Assembly: GCF_024721305.1 (NCBI RefSeq)
Contig: NZ_JAMXOD010000002.1
Span: forward strand, 62,001 to 126,000
DNA: 64,000 bases
Direction of reading: 5' to 3'
Source of the DNA: Aequitasia blattaphilus
GTDB taxonomy: Bacteria > Bacillota > Clostridia > Lachnospirales > Lachnospiraceae
Shown here piece by piece: positions 23,689 to 32,541 of the stretch; the stretch's first letter is position 1, and each line of letters begins with the position of its first letter. Under the pieces are notes generated by a model. That model had not been told where the DNA came from, ran no database searches, and worked only from the letters and a program-made list of their open reading frames with translations. Position numbers and translations under genes: made by a program.

Positions 23689-25373
23689 ACCCTCATCTCC
23701 TCCTTGGTTTCTTTTGCAAGATTCATCATCTCTTTTGCATTTTCTTTGACTGTGTCTGTGATTTTTACCCCACCTAAAATACGTCCAATTTCTGCAATCT
23801 TTTCATTTTCATCAATTTTTCGGATTCTGGTCGTTGTATCACCTCCAGATGTTTTCTTTTCAATCAAAAAATGTACATCTGACATGGCTGCAATTTGTGG
23901 TAAATGTGTAATGGCAATGACTTGATTTTCCTGACTGATAATCGCCATCTTCTCTGAAACTTTCTGTGCCGTTCGTCCACTAATTCCCACATCTATTTCG
24001 TCAAATATCAGCGTTTCTACCTTCTCTTTTTTAGCCATCACCGTTTTAATCGCAAGCATAATCCTTGATAATTCTCCACCAGAAGCTACATTCACAAGAG
24101 GCTTTAGTGAATTTCCCTCATTCAATGCAATCATAAATTCCACATCATCCATACCCTCTTCTGTAATAGACTCTTTTTCCTTGATATCAATGAAAAATTT
24201 AGTTGCCTCAAAGTTTAAATCTTTAATCTCTTCCGCTATTTTCTCTCCTAATCCCTTGCCACTCTCTTTTCGAAGTTTCGATAGCTTACTTGCTTTATCC
24301 CTTAAATGTGCATATGCTTTTTCAATTTTTTGATCCAACTCTATGAGATAGGCTTCGTAATTTTCAAGCTTTTCAATCTCTTCTTCCTTCTCTTTTAAGT
24401 ATCTATGAATTGCCTCGACACTCTCCCCATACTTGCCTTTCAACCGGTTCACAAGATTAAGCCGCGCCTCTATCTCTTGTACTTGAGCGTCTTCAAAATC
24501 AAGGGAAGCCTCATATTCTGAAATATCCCGGTTAAAATCACTCAGCAATGAATCAATCTCCAAAAGCTGCTTATGATACTCTTCCAGTTTATCATCATAA
24601 CGCAAACCCTCTGCCAGAGCCTTAATTCCTCTTGCTATTGCTCCATCTGCACCACCTTCATATCCACCGGTAAAAGAGTATGCCCTTTGTACACTCTCTT
24701 TAATCGTCCTTCCATGATTCATCCTAGTGTAGATTTCCTCTAGCTCTTTATCTTCATTTTCTTTTAGCCTTGCCTCTGTAATTTCATTGGTCTCAAAGCG
24801 CAGAAAATCCAATTCCTTTGCAATATTTCTGGTTTTGCTTTCTTCTTCCTTCTTCTCTTTTTCCAGACTCATATAGCTTTTATAAGCTTCTCTTACTTCT
24901 TCCTTTACTGCTAACAGTTTCTCACCTGCATATAAATCTACAAGCTGCTGATGATTTTTTTTCTGCAGCAGAGACTGATGTTCATGCTGTCCGAATACAT
25001 CAATCAAAAGAGAAGAAACTTCTTTCAACAAAGACATAGAGACTGTTTCCCCATTGATTTTGCTGATGCTTCTTCCATCCATAAGTCTTCTGCTTAAAAC
25101 CAATGTGTTTTCTTCCGAAAACACATCTAATTTTTCCAGCTGTTTCTTTAATTCTTCATTTTCCAGAAAAAAGGTGAGCTCTACCAGTCCAAAAGGTGTA
25201 CCTTCCCTTAAAATATCCTTCGTATACCTTCCACCAAGAGCCAAACTTACAGACTCTAAAATAATAGACTTTCCAGCTCCCGTTTCACCGGTTAAAATAT
25301 TAAGCCCTTTTCCGAATTCTACCTCGATTTCTTCGATTAAAGCCAGATTTTTCACATACATACTATGCAGCAT
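23685..25373 (-). CDS. recN: DNA repair protein RecN
   Basis: SMC-like ATPase active at double-strand breaks. The 562-residue protein has Walker A GETGAGKS near the start, a long coiled coil in the middle (rich in E/K, about 155-370), a VASGGELSRIMLAIK signature, and Walker B TLIFDEIDVGISG. Length is typical. It follows argR by 9 bases, the standard argR-recN pairing in Clostridia and Bacilli, and overlaps glgA downstream. Confidence 0.97.
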   Translation of the reverse strand: MLHSMYVKNLALIEEIEVEFGKGLNILTGETGAGKSIILESVSLALGGRYTKDILREGTPFGLVELTFFLENEELKKQLEKLDVFSEENTLVLSRRLMDGRSISKINGETVSMSLLKEVSSLLIDVFGQHEHQSLLQKKNHQQLVDLYAGEKLLAVKEEVREAYKSYMSLEKEKKEEESKTRNIAKELDFLRFETNEITEARLKENEDKELEEIYTRMNHGRTIKESVQRAYSFTGGYEGGADGAIARGIKALAEGLRYDDKLEEYHKQLLEIDSLLSDFNRDISEYEASLDFEDAQVQEIEARLNLVNRLKGKYGESVEAIHRYLKEKEEEIEKLENYEAYLIELDQKIEKAYAHLRDKASKLSKLRKESGKGLGEKIAEEIKDLNFEATKFFIDIKEKESITEEGMDDVEFMIALNEGNSLKPLVNVASGGELSRIMLAIKTVMAKKEKVETLIFDEIDVGISGRTAQKVSEKMAIISQENQVIAITHLPQIAAMSDVHFLIEKKTSGGDTTTRIRKIDENEKIAEIGRILGGVKITDTVKENAKEMMNLAKETKEEMRV

Positions 25374-25382
25374 GTAACCCTC

Positions 25383-25832
25383 CTATGAAACAATTTTATC
25401 AATCTTTTCTATTACGTCAAAAGTATCATCTGCGGTTCTTATTGCACACATAATTGTGTCATCTCCTGCAATTGAGCCTACAACCTGTTCCCAATCCATA
25501 GCATCAATTGCCGCTGCAACTGCCATCGCCATACCAGCCACAGTTTTTATTACTAAAATATTCTCTGCACGGTCAATCGAAAGAAAACCTTCTTTCAGAA
25601 CACGAATGTATTTTTCACTCATTTCCGGTTTGTCGCCTTCAAGAACGCCATACTTTTGTCTTCCATCTTTTGTTGGAACCTTCGTAAGCTTCAAATCCCG
25701 GATATCTCTTGATATGGTTGCCTGAGTTGTACTAATTCCTTCTCGTTTTAAAAATTCCGTAAGCTCTTCTTGGGTCTCAATTGGATACTTATTGATAATT
25801 TCAATGATTTTCTGTCTTCGATTCCCTTTCAT
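25383..25832 (-). CDS. argR: Arginine repressor ArgR
   Basis: Arginine-sensing regulator, 149 residues. The N-terminal winged helix is seen as IIEIINKYPIETQEELTEFL with the recognition helix TTQATISRDIRDLKLTKVP. The C-terminal oligomerisation and arginine-binding domain has VAAAIDAMDWEQVVGSIAGDDTIM. It forms hexamers that bind ARG boxes. It lies between nadK (1 base upstream) and recN. Confidence 0.97.
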   Translation of the reverse strand: MKGNRRQKIIEIINKYPIETQEELTEFLKREGISTTQATISRDIRDLKLTKVPTKDGRQKYGVLEGDKPEMSEKYIRVLKEGFLSIDRAENILVIKTVAGMAMAVAAAIDAMDWEQVVGSIAGDDTIMCAIRTADDTFDVIEKIDKIVS

Positions 25833-25833
25833 A

Positions 25834-26667
25834 TCAGTTTCCTTTCATCTTTCTGCGTAAGGTATCTAAGAAACTCACCTTATTCAGCTTCACAATTTTT
25901 GTCTTCGCATCCGCTTTATAGATCCGAACCCGGTCTCCCGTTTTTATCACAGTGGTATCTGCCCCGTCAAAGGTTACAATTGCCTCTTCTATCGCATGGT
26001 TTTTTCCTTCCCCTATTTGAATCTCAATCACATCCTCTGGTGAAAGTACAATGCTGCTTTTATTTAACGCATGGGAACAAATCGGCGTAACAACAATCAA
26101 GGAAGCCGTAGGCTCCACAATCGGGCCGCCGGCTGAAAGGTTGTAAGCCGTAGATCCCGTTGGCGTGGAAATAATCATACCATCTGCCTGATAAGAGTTT
26201 AAAAGCTTGCCATTTACGTAAATGTCAAAATGAAGTACTCTAAGACCGCCATTTCTATTGACTACGATATCGTTTAATGCAACAGATTTCGTACCATCTT
26301 CCAATGCACCTTCTAACATCATTCGGTCTTCGATTTCAAAATTTTCACTGCAAATCTGTTCCATGGCATCTTCAATATTGCTCAGTTCAACTTCTGTTAA
26401 GTATCCCAGCGTCCCCATATTGATTCCCAGAATTGGAATATTCGTATTCATAAGTGCTCTAGCCAATCGAATCAAGCTTCCATCTCCGCCAATAACCAAG
26501 GCCAAATCTATATCTTTCTTCGTGTACTTTGATAAGGTGTTCAAATCACTTCCTTTATCATGCAAGATACAAGCTCTGCCCTTGTCCGCTAAAATCTGAC
26601 TCACTTTTTTCGTTACAGAATAATCCAAATCTTTCGTTTCATTTGTTACGATTAGTATTTTTTCCAT
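25834..26667 (-). CDS. nadK: NAD kinase
   Basis: Makes NADP from NAD with ATP. The 277-residue protein has VIGGDGSLIRLAR, the NMGTLGYLTEVE block, the nucleotide-binding DGMIISTPTGSTAYNLSAGG, and the late LNKSSIVLSPEDVIEI. It is a normal-length bacterial NAD kinase (PpnK). It lies between tlyA and argR in the usual clostridial order. Confidence 0.97.
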   Translation of the reverse strand: MEKILIVTNETKDLDYSVTKKVSQILADKGRACILHDKGSDLNTLSKYTKKDIDLALVIGGDGSLIRLARALMNTNIPILGINMGTLGYLTEVELSNIEDAMEQICSENFEIEDRMMLEGALEDGTKSVALNDIVVNRNGGLRVLHFDIYVNGKLLNSYQADGMIISTPTGSTAYNLSAGGPIVEPTASLIVVTPICSHALNKSSIVLSPEDVIEIQIGEGKNHAIEEAIVTFDGADTTVIKTGDRVRIYKADAKTKIVKLNKVSFLDTLRRKMKGN

Positions 26668-26682
26668 ACCAAACCTCTTCTT

Positions 26683-27492
26683 TTATTTTTTTGCTAAAGA
26701 GGAAAATGCATTTTCTACCACTTCATTTATATTTATGCTCTCCCCTATCATACCACAATCACCTGCTTTTTTCATCAGTGCCAAATATTCAATGTTTCCT
26801 TCCGGCCCCTTAATTGGTGAAAAAGAAAGTGCTAATGCATGAAATCCTATTTCCGATGCATAATTAACCACTTTTTGTATAACCTCTCTATGGGTAGAGG
26901 CTTCTCGAACCACTCCTTTTTTCCCGACCTTCTCTCTTCCTGCTTCGAATTGTGGTTTGATTAGTGCAACCACTTGACCATCCTTCTTTAAAAAATCAAA
27001 CACAGGTTTTAAGACTTTTGTCAATGATATAAAGGATACATCAATCGATACAAAATCAATCGGTTCTTTCAAATCCTCTTTGGTCACATAACGTATATTG
27101 GTTTTCTCCATGCTGATGACACGCTCATCTTGCCTAAGCTTCCAATCCAACTGTCCTCTTCCTACATCAATGGAAAAGACTTTTCTCGCACCGTTTTGGA
27201 GCATACAATCTGTAAACCCTCCAGTAGAGGCACCTACGTCACAACATACAAGATCCTGCAATGCTAAATCAAACTCTGACATTGCTTTTTCAAGCTTAAA
27301 GCCCCCACGACTTACATAAGGAATAGAATAGTCCCTTACTTCAATTAGTGCCTCTGTTGAAAAGGTTGATCCAGCCTTGTCTTCCTTTTGTCCATCCACG
27401 TATACATTTCCAGACATAATAATTGCTTTTGCTTTTTCTCTTGAGGGTGCCAGCTGTCTGGAAACCAGCAGCACATCTAAACGCTCCTTCAT
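26683..27492 (-). CDS. tlyA: TlyA-family rRNA 2'-O-methyltransferase/hemolysin-like protein
   Basis: A 269-residue protein with an N-terminal S4 RNA-binding domain (RLDVLLVSRQLAPSREKAKA, about 3-60) and a FtsJ-like Rossmann methyltransferase domain (CDVGASTGGFTDCMLQNGA, about 84-102, SAM site). The K-D-K-E type tetrad is partly seen as DWKLRQ, SIDVSFISLTKV, IKPQFE. In mycobacteria TlyA 2'-O-methylates 16S and 23S rRNA. Older hemolysin naming is not supported by the sequence. It is 2 bases from dxs in the same direction. Confidence 0.93.
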   Translation of the reverse strand: MKERLDVLLVSRQLAPSREKAKAIIMSGNVYVDGQKEDKAGSTFSTEALIEVRDYSIPYVSRGGFKLEKAMSEFDLALQDLVCCDVGASTGGFTDCMLQNGARKVFSIDVGRGQLDWKLRQDERVISMEKTNIRYVTKEDLKEPIDFVSIDVSFISLTKVLKPVFDFLKKDGQVVALIKPQFEAGREKVGKKGVVREASTHREVIQKVVNYASEIGFHALALSFSPIKGPEGNIEYLALMKKAGDCGMIGESININEVVENAFSSLAKK

Positions 27493-27494
27493 TC

Positions 27495-29366
27495 TTACTC
27501 CTTATGGTCTATCTCATCTATAATTTTATTTGCCAACGAATTTTCATCAAAATTCAGCTCTCTTTTCAATACATCCACGCTTCCATGCTCAACATACTGA
27601 TCCGGCAACGCCATATTGATTACCCTGATTGGAAGCCTTTCCTTTTCCGCAAAACAAAGAACTTGACTACCAAACCCACCAATCTGAACATTTTCTTCAA
27701 GAGTAAACAAATATTCATGGTCTTCACTGATTTCTCTAATCATATCCTGATCAATCGGCTTCACAAATCGTGCATTCACCAAACTGACAGAATATCCTTT
27801 CTTTACAAGAATATCCCGAATTTTAACTGCCTCTTCAAACATATGTCCAACGGACAGAATTCCAATATGCTTTTCTTTATAAATCCATTCACTTTTGCCC
27901 AGTTCGATCGGCATTCTAAATTCCTGGTATCCTTCATATGCCTCACCCCTTGGATATCGTATTGCAACAGGTCCATCCAAACGAAAAGCAAAACGGAGCA
28001 TATCAGCTAATTCCCATTTATGCTTAGGTGAGAGCACTGTCATGTTCGGTATTGAGCTTAAATAAGATAAGTCAAAAATCCCTTGATGTGTCTCACCATC
28101 ACTTCCTACTAATCCACCTCTGTCTACTGCAAAAATAACCGGGAGATTTTGCAGTGCTACATCATGAATCATTTGATCATATCCTCTTTGCAGAAAAGAG
28201 GAATAAACTGCAAAAACCGGCCTCATACCTGCCGCTGCAAGTCCTGCTGCAAAGGTCACTCCATGTTCCTCCGCAATTCCAACATCAAAAAATCGTTCTG
28301 GAAAAAGCTTATGAAACTGCCGTAAGCCTGTTCCATCCTCCATTGCTGCCGTAATCGCAACCACTTTCTCATCCTTCGCTGCAATATCACAAAGTACCTG
28401 TCCAAAGACATCTCCATAGCCTGGTTTTTTCTCGCCTTTACAGACCGCTTCACCGGTTTCTATGCAAAAAGGTCCAATTCCATGAAATTTCCATGGTTCT
28501 TTCATAGCCGGCTCATATCCTTTGCCTTTTTCAGTTAATACGTGGAGCAATACTGGCCCTTGAATTTTCTTTGCTTCCTGTAGAATATGACAAAGCTTTT
28601 TAATGTCATGTCCCGATACTGGCCCCAAATACGTAAGTCCCATATCTTCGAAAAGCATTTTGGGAACCACCAAATGTTTCAAAGAATTTTTTGCTTTCTT
28701 TATTTGGCGTATCATTGGTTCTCCAATAACGGGGGTATGTTCCAGGGTAACCTCCACTCCTTTTTTAATGCCGTGATATAAATTCGCACTACGAAGGGTA
28801 GACAAATGTTGAGAAATTCCCCCAACATTTTTTGAGATTGACATTGTATTATCGTTTAATACCGTAATGAAATTACTCTTGATTTGAGAAGCATTATTCA
28901 TAGCTTCATAAGCCATTCCTCCGGTCAAAGACCCATCCCCGATAACGGATACAACTTGATAGTCTTCCTTTAACAAGTCTCTTGCTCTTGCATAACCAAG
29001 ACCTGCTGAAATAGAGGTCGAACTATGTCCCGTTCCAAAGGCATCACTTTTACTCTCTTTGGGTTTTGGGAAACCACTCATTCCACCGTATCTTCTCAAA
29101 TCATTAAAACCAGTTTTTCTCCCTGTTAAAATTTTATGGGTATAAGATTGGTGTCCTACATCCCATATGATTTTATCTTTCGGAAGATCAAAAGTCAGAT
29201 GCATAGCCATTGTCAGTTCCACTACACCAAGATTTGATGCCAGATGGCCTCCTGTTTTACTCAGTTTATCAATCAAGAAATTCCGGATTTCCTGAGCCAG
29301 CAAATCATAATCTGTTTCACTAATTTTTTTTATATCATTCTCTTTTTCAATCTGCTCTAATAGCAT
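27495..29366 (-). CDS. dxs: 1-deoxy-D-xylulose-5-phosphate synthase
   Basis: First step of the MEP isoprenoid pathway: pyruvate plus glyceraldehyde-3-phosphate, using thiamine diphosphate. The 623-residue protein has the ThDP motif GDGSLTGGMAYEAMNNAS, the GHQSYTHKILTGR block and the transketolase-like part with DRGGLVGSDGETHQGIFDLSYL. Length is normal. The gene upstream (ispA) makes prenyl diphosphates, so precursor and product genes lie side by side, 12 bases apart. Confidence 0.98.
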   Translation of the reverse strand: MLLEQIEKENDIKKISETDYDLLAQEIRNFLIDKLSKTGGHLASNLGVVELTMAMHLTFDLPKDKIIWDVGHQSYTHKILTGRKTGFNDLRRYGGMSGFPKPKESKSDAFGTGHSSTSISAGLGYARARDLLKEDYQVVSVIGDGSLTGGMAYEAMNNASQIKSNFITVLNDNTMSISKNVGGISQHLSTLRSANLYHGIKKGVEVTLEHTPVIGEPMIRQIKKAKNSLKHLVVPKMLFEDMGLTYLGPVSGHDIKKLCHILQEAKKIQGPVLLHVLTEKGKGYEPAMKEPWKFHGIGPFCIETGEAVCKGEKKPGYGDVFGQVLCDIAAKDEKVVAITAAMEDGTGLRQFHKLFPERFFDVGIAEEHGVTFAAGLAAAGMRPVFAVYSSFLQRGYDQMIHDVALQNLPVIFAVDRGGLVGSDGETHQGIFDLSYLSSIPNMTVLSPKHKWELADMLRFAFRLDGPVAIRYPRGEAYEGYQEFRMPIELGKSEWIYKEKHIGILSVGHMFEEAVKIRDILVKKGYSVSLVNARFVKPIDQDMIREISEDHEYLFTLEENVQIGGFGSQVLCFAEKERLPIRVINMALPDQYVEHGSVDVLKRELNFDENSLANKIIDEIDHKE

Positions 29367-29378
29367 AATTATTCCTCT

Positions 29379-30275
29379 TTATTTTTCTCGATATATGAGA
29401 GATTTAACCAATTCAACTAAGAATTCGTTGGTTTCCTCAAAAGATGCCAATTCATCAAGAGCATCCTTTGTACGCTTTTCAACCATTTCCTTTGAACACT
29501 CCACTCCATGGAGGGTGACATAAGTGGTTTTTTCATTTTTTGCATCACTCATTGTTTCTTTTCCAAGAAGCTCTTTCGTTCCCGTCACATCCAAAATATC
29601 ATCTTGAATCTGAAAAGCAATCCCTACATTTTCTGCAACTCTTTCCATCCGTTGTATCGTGTCTTTATCTTGCCCTGCTAAAGCTGCTCCAATCATCATT
29701 GCTGCTTCCAGAAGTGCTGCTGTTTTAAGCTTGAAAATAAACCCTAAGGTCTCTTCGTCTATCTTATTCCCGGTCTCCTTTACATCCACAACCTGACCGC
29801 CAATCATTCCAAAAACACCTGCTTTTTTTCCTAAGATTTGCAAAGCCACACCTATATTAGGATTTTCAGGCGCAATATCAAAGGCCTGAAAAGCTGTCTC
29901 AAATGCGTAGTTCAAAAGGGCATCTCCTGCTAATATTCCCATATCCTCGCCATACACAATATGGGTTGTTTTTCTTCCTCTTCTATATTCATCATTGTCC
30001 ATTGCCGGCAAATCATCATGAACCAAAGAGTATGTGTGTATCATTTCAAGCGCAGCCATGAAAGCCTCTACTTCTTTCCCAGTTCCTCCAAACATCCGAT
30101 AAACTTCTTTTAGAATCATTGGGCGGAGACGTTTTCCTCCAGCCATCAGGGCATAATCCATTGCCTCCATAATAAGCTTTTGCTTTCCTTTTGCTTCCGG
30201 CAAATAAGACTTTAATATCTCTTCGATATCCTTCGTCTTTTTCTCAACTTTAATGTTGAAGTCATTCAAATTCAT
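29379..30275 (-). CDS. ispA: Polyprenyl (farnesyl/geranyl) diphosphate synthase
   Basis: Short-chain isoprenyl diphosphate synthase of 298 residues. The two Asp-rich metal sites are present: DDLPAMDND (first) and DDILDVTGT (second), plus GGKRLRPM. Aromatic residues MIHTYSLVHDD before the first site suggest a C15 product. I set the start at the ATG at 30275 (GGGAG six bases upstream); the frame is open further but unlikely to be translated. It overlaps xseB by 14 bases, so translation is probably coupled. Confidence 0.94.
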   Translation of the reverse strand: MNLNDFNIKVEKKTKDIEEILKSYLPEAKGKQKLIMEAMDYALMAGGKRLRPMILKEVYRMFGGTGKEVEAFMAALEMIHTYSLVHDDLPAMDNDEYRRGRKTTHIVYGEDMGILAGDALLNYAFETAFQAFDIAPENPNIGVALQILGKKAGVFGMIGGQVVDVKETGNKIDEETLGFIFKLKTAALLEAAMMIGAALAGQDKDTIQRMERVAENVGIAFQIQDDILDVTGTKELLGKETMSDAKNEKTTYVTLHGVECSKEMVEKRTKDALDELASFEETNEFLVELVKSLIYREK

Positions 30276-30474
30276 GGGTTTCTCCCTCATCATCTAATAT
30301 TTGTATTTTCTTTTCAATTCCTTCTATTTTTTCATTGCACTTTTTCAGAATATCCATACCTTTTTTGTAGAGGGTAAAGGAATCTTCTAAGGAAATCTCT
30401 TCACTTTCCATCTCTTCCGTAATCTCTTCTAAGGATTGAAATAAATCATCCAGATTATTCTTTTTTGCTGCCAT
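30262..30474 (-). CDS. xseB: Exodeoxyribonuclease VII small subunit
   Basis: A 70-residue partner of XseA, needed for exonuclease VII, which degrades single-stranded DNA. It is an acidic helical hairpin, with FQSLEEITEEMESEEISLED near the start then TLYKKGMDILKKCNEKI, as in the family. Start set at the ATG at 30474 (GGAGGTGG upstream) inside the 3' end of xseA. It overlaps both xseA (20 bases) and ispA (14 bases), a tightly packed unit. Confidence 0.95.
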   Translation of the reverse strand: MAAKKNNLDDLFQSLEEITEEMESEEISLEDSFTLYKKGMDILKKCNEKIEGIEKKIQILDDEGETHEFE

Positions 30475-31678
30475 AATCCACCTCCATTGTCCCACTTATA
30501 TTTGCAGTGATCGCCCCATCTGTAACATAGATTTTTACTTCATCATTTTTTTCAACATCCAAAATACTTCGAATCGTCTTTTTGTTTCGATCCTCTACAT
30601 AAGAGAAGCCTTGATTTAGCTTAATAAGAGGAGATAGCCCTTTCATTTTTTCAACTAAAATAGCCAAGTGGTGTTTTTCTTCTCTAAGCTTTCCTTGGAT
30701 TTGATTCTGTAATTTCTCTTCTAACTCTAACAAATAGCGTTGCTTCGTCTGCAACATATTTTGAGGGTGTAAATATAGTAGTCTCTTTTTTGTATTTTCT
30801 ACTTCTATCCTTGCCATCTTTATCTTCTGGAAGAGATTTTTTTTCATACCTTCCTGGCGCTTTCGCAGCCCTTCCTTTAAAAGGCTCCTATCTGGAATTG
30901 CAAGTTCTGCCCCTGCAGATGGTGTAGGCGCTCTTAAATCTGCGACAAAATCTGCAATTGTGGTATCCGTTTCATGTCCCACTGCTGAAATAACCGGTGT
31001 TTCTGCTTCGAATATTGCCCGGGCCACCTCTTCCTCATTAAAGGCCCACAAATCCTCAATCGAGCCACCGCCACGTCCTACAATCATAACATCAACACCA
31101 TAGGCGTCCAAAGCCTTTATCCCTCTTACGATGCTTTCCTTTGCTCCATCCCCCTGAACCTGGGCTGGATAAAGAATGAGCTGAATAGAAGGGTTTCTTC
31201 TTTTTGCTATCTGCATGATATCCTTGATTGCCGCTCCAGTCTGAGCTGTTACAATCCCGATTTTTTCCGGAAACGATGGGATGTCCTTCTTATATTCCTG
31301 GGCAAACATTCCCATTTCTTCCAGATTTGTTTTAAGAGCCATGAATTTTTCATACAGAACACCTTCCCCATCCAAACGAATCTCTTTTGCATAGAGTTGA
31401 TAATTGCCGCCTCGTTCATATACATTAATTCCTCCAAAAACAATTACCTGCTGACCTTCTTGCATACGAAAAGCGAGTCCGCTCCGTGAGCCTGCAAACA
31501 TAACGCAGGCAATCGTTCCAGACTCGTCTTTTAACGAAAAATAAATATGTCCCGAAGTATGATACTTACAATTTGATACCTCTCCCTTTACGTACAAACG
31601 TGGAAGTAAAAAATCTTGGTTAAACATATTTTTAATGTATGTATTTACTTGTTTTACAGTATATACGCTTTTAGCCAT
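30455..31678 (-). CDS. xseA: Exodeoxyribonuclease VII large subunit
   Basis: Catalytic subunit, 407 residues. It has an N-terminal OB fold that binds ssDNA (about 1-110; YVKGEVSNCKYHTSGHIYFSL), the catalytic core with IGIVTAQTGAAIKDI, MIVGRGGGSIEDLWAFNEE and ISAVGHETDTTIADFVADLRAPTPSAGAE, and a coiled-coil tail that binds XseB. The N-terminus matches family starts, so the ATG at 31678 is accepted. It follows nusB by 14 bases. Confidence 0.97.
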   Translation of the reverse strand: MAKSVYTVKQVNTYIKNMFNQDFLLPRLYVKGEVSNCKYHTSGHIYFSLKDESGTIACVMFAGSRSGLAFRMQEGQQVIVFGGINVYERGGNYQLYAKEIRLDGEGVLYEKFMALKTNLEEMGMFAQEYKKDIPSFPEKIGIVTAQTGAAIKDIMQIAKRRNPSIQLILYPAQVQGDGAKESIVRGIKALDAYGVDVMIVGRGGGSIEDLWAFNEEEVARAIFEAETPVISAVGHETDTTIADFVADLRAPTPSAGAELAIPDRSLLKEGLRKRQEGMKKNLFQKIKMARIEVENTKKRLLYLHPQNMLQTKQRYLLELEEKLQNQIQGKLREEKHHLAILVEKMKGLSPLIKLNQGFSYVEDRNKKTIRSILDVEKNDEVKIYVTDGAITANISGTMEVDYGSKKE

Positions 31679-31692
31679 AACCCGTCCTCTTC

Positions 31693-32088
31693 CTACGCGA
31701 ATTTAGCCAAAACTCCGTTTACAAAGGCAGGTCCACCCTCACCACTGTACTTCTTTGCCAGTTCTATCGCTTCGTTAATGGCTACTTTACATGGAACTTC
31801 CTCGTCCCAATTAATCTCATAAATAGCAAGACGCAGAATCGTTAAATCTACCTTATTCATACGACTCGTCTTCCATCCTGTAGTCTTTTCATTTAACAGT
31901 CGATCGATTTCTTCTCGCTTTGCGCCAATATTGCACGCCTTATCACGAATAAAACTCTGATCCTCTTCTGGAACTGCCGGCAACTGTTCAAAGTACAGTT
32001 TAATCTGCTCAGGCATCTCACTCACTTCATTGAATTCCAATCCAAACACCAGTCTAAAAATATGCTCTCTTTGCTCTTTTCTCGACAC
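31693..32088 (-). CDS. nusB: Transcription antitermination factor NusB
   Basis: NusB binds boxA RNA with NusE (S10) in rRNA antitermination. The 131-residue protein starts SRKEQREHIFRLVFG and includes the family pattern LRLAIYEINWDEEVPCKVAINEAIELAKKYSGEGGPAFVNGVLA. I took the GTG at 32088, which has GGAGG nine bases upstream, over the GTG at 32109 that lies upstream of that site. It comes one base after the asp23 stop. Confidence 0.94.
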   Translation of the reverse strand: MSRKEQREHIFRLVFGLEFNEVSEMPEQIKLYFEQLPAVPEEDQSFIRDKACNIGAKREEIDRLLNEKTTGWKTSRMNKVDLTILRLAIYEINWDEEVPCKVAINEAIELAKKYSGEGGPAFVNGVLAKFA

Positions 32089-32089
32089 T

Positions 32090-32476
32090 TTATGCTTCCT
32101 CCGGTACACTTACACCGGCTACTCTCAGGTTTACATCTGCTACCTTAAGACCGGTCATGTTTTCAATGGCAGTTTTTACTTTTTCTTGAACTCCCTTAGT
32201 AATATCCATAATATTATATCCATATTTAATATTGATTGAAACAAAAACGGTCATTACATTGTCTTCCAAAAATTCAATCTTAATACCCTTTGATAAAGAC
32301 TTTCTTCCCAGCTTCTGAATCAAGTCTTTCGTAGCATTACCAGCCATTGAAGCTACACCTTCCACTTCCATTGCTGCAATTCCTGCAATAACGGCAACAA
32401 CCTCATCCGCTACCTTTACTTCTATACTAGGATCTTCTGTTTGTAATGTATATGTATTCTTTGAATCTTTCTCCAT
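32090..32476 (-). CDS. Asp23/Gls24-family envelope stress protein
   Basis: A 128-residue cytosolic protein of the Asp23/Gls24 (DUF322) family. Signature regions are VADEVVAVIAGIAAMEVEGVASMAG and the later VFVSINIKYGYNIMDITKGVQEKVKTAIENMTGL. Relatives coat the inner membrane or respond to envelope stress; the role in Clostridia is not firm. The ATG at 32476 has AGGAGG upstream and a good promoter lies at 32512-32540. This position ahead of nusB is standard in Clostridia. Confidence 0.92.
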   Translation of the reverse strand: MEKDSKNTYTLQTEDPSIEVKVADEVVAVIAGIAAMEVEGVASMAGNATKDLIQKLGRKSLSKGIKIEFLEDNVMTVFVSINIKYGYNIMDITKGVQEKVKTAIENMTGLKVADVNLRVAGVSVPEEA

Positions 32477-32511
32477 GATTTTTCCTCCTGACAAATAAAT
32501 TTGCTGAGAAT

Positions 32512-32540
32512 ATTATACCAAATATCCTTCTATATGTAAA
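32512..32540 (-). promoter_or_regulatory. Promoter of the asp23-nusB-xseAB-ispA-dxs operon
   Basis: -35 TTTACA (32535-32540), 17-base spacer and perfect extended -10 TGGTATAAT (TATAAT 32512-32517) on the minus strand, about 30 bases ahead of the asp23 start. Confidence 0.83.
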
Positions 32541-32541
32541 A

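Noticed and set aside
30474-30495. Upstream start for xseB (MGQWRWIM)
   Set aside because: The shorter start has GGAGGTGG ideally placed and matches the family length.
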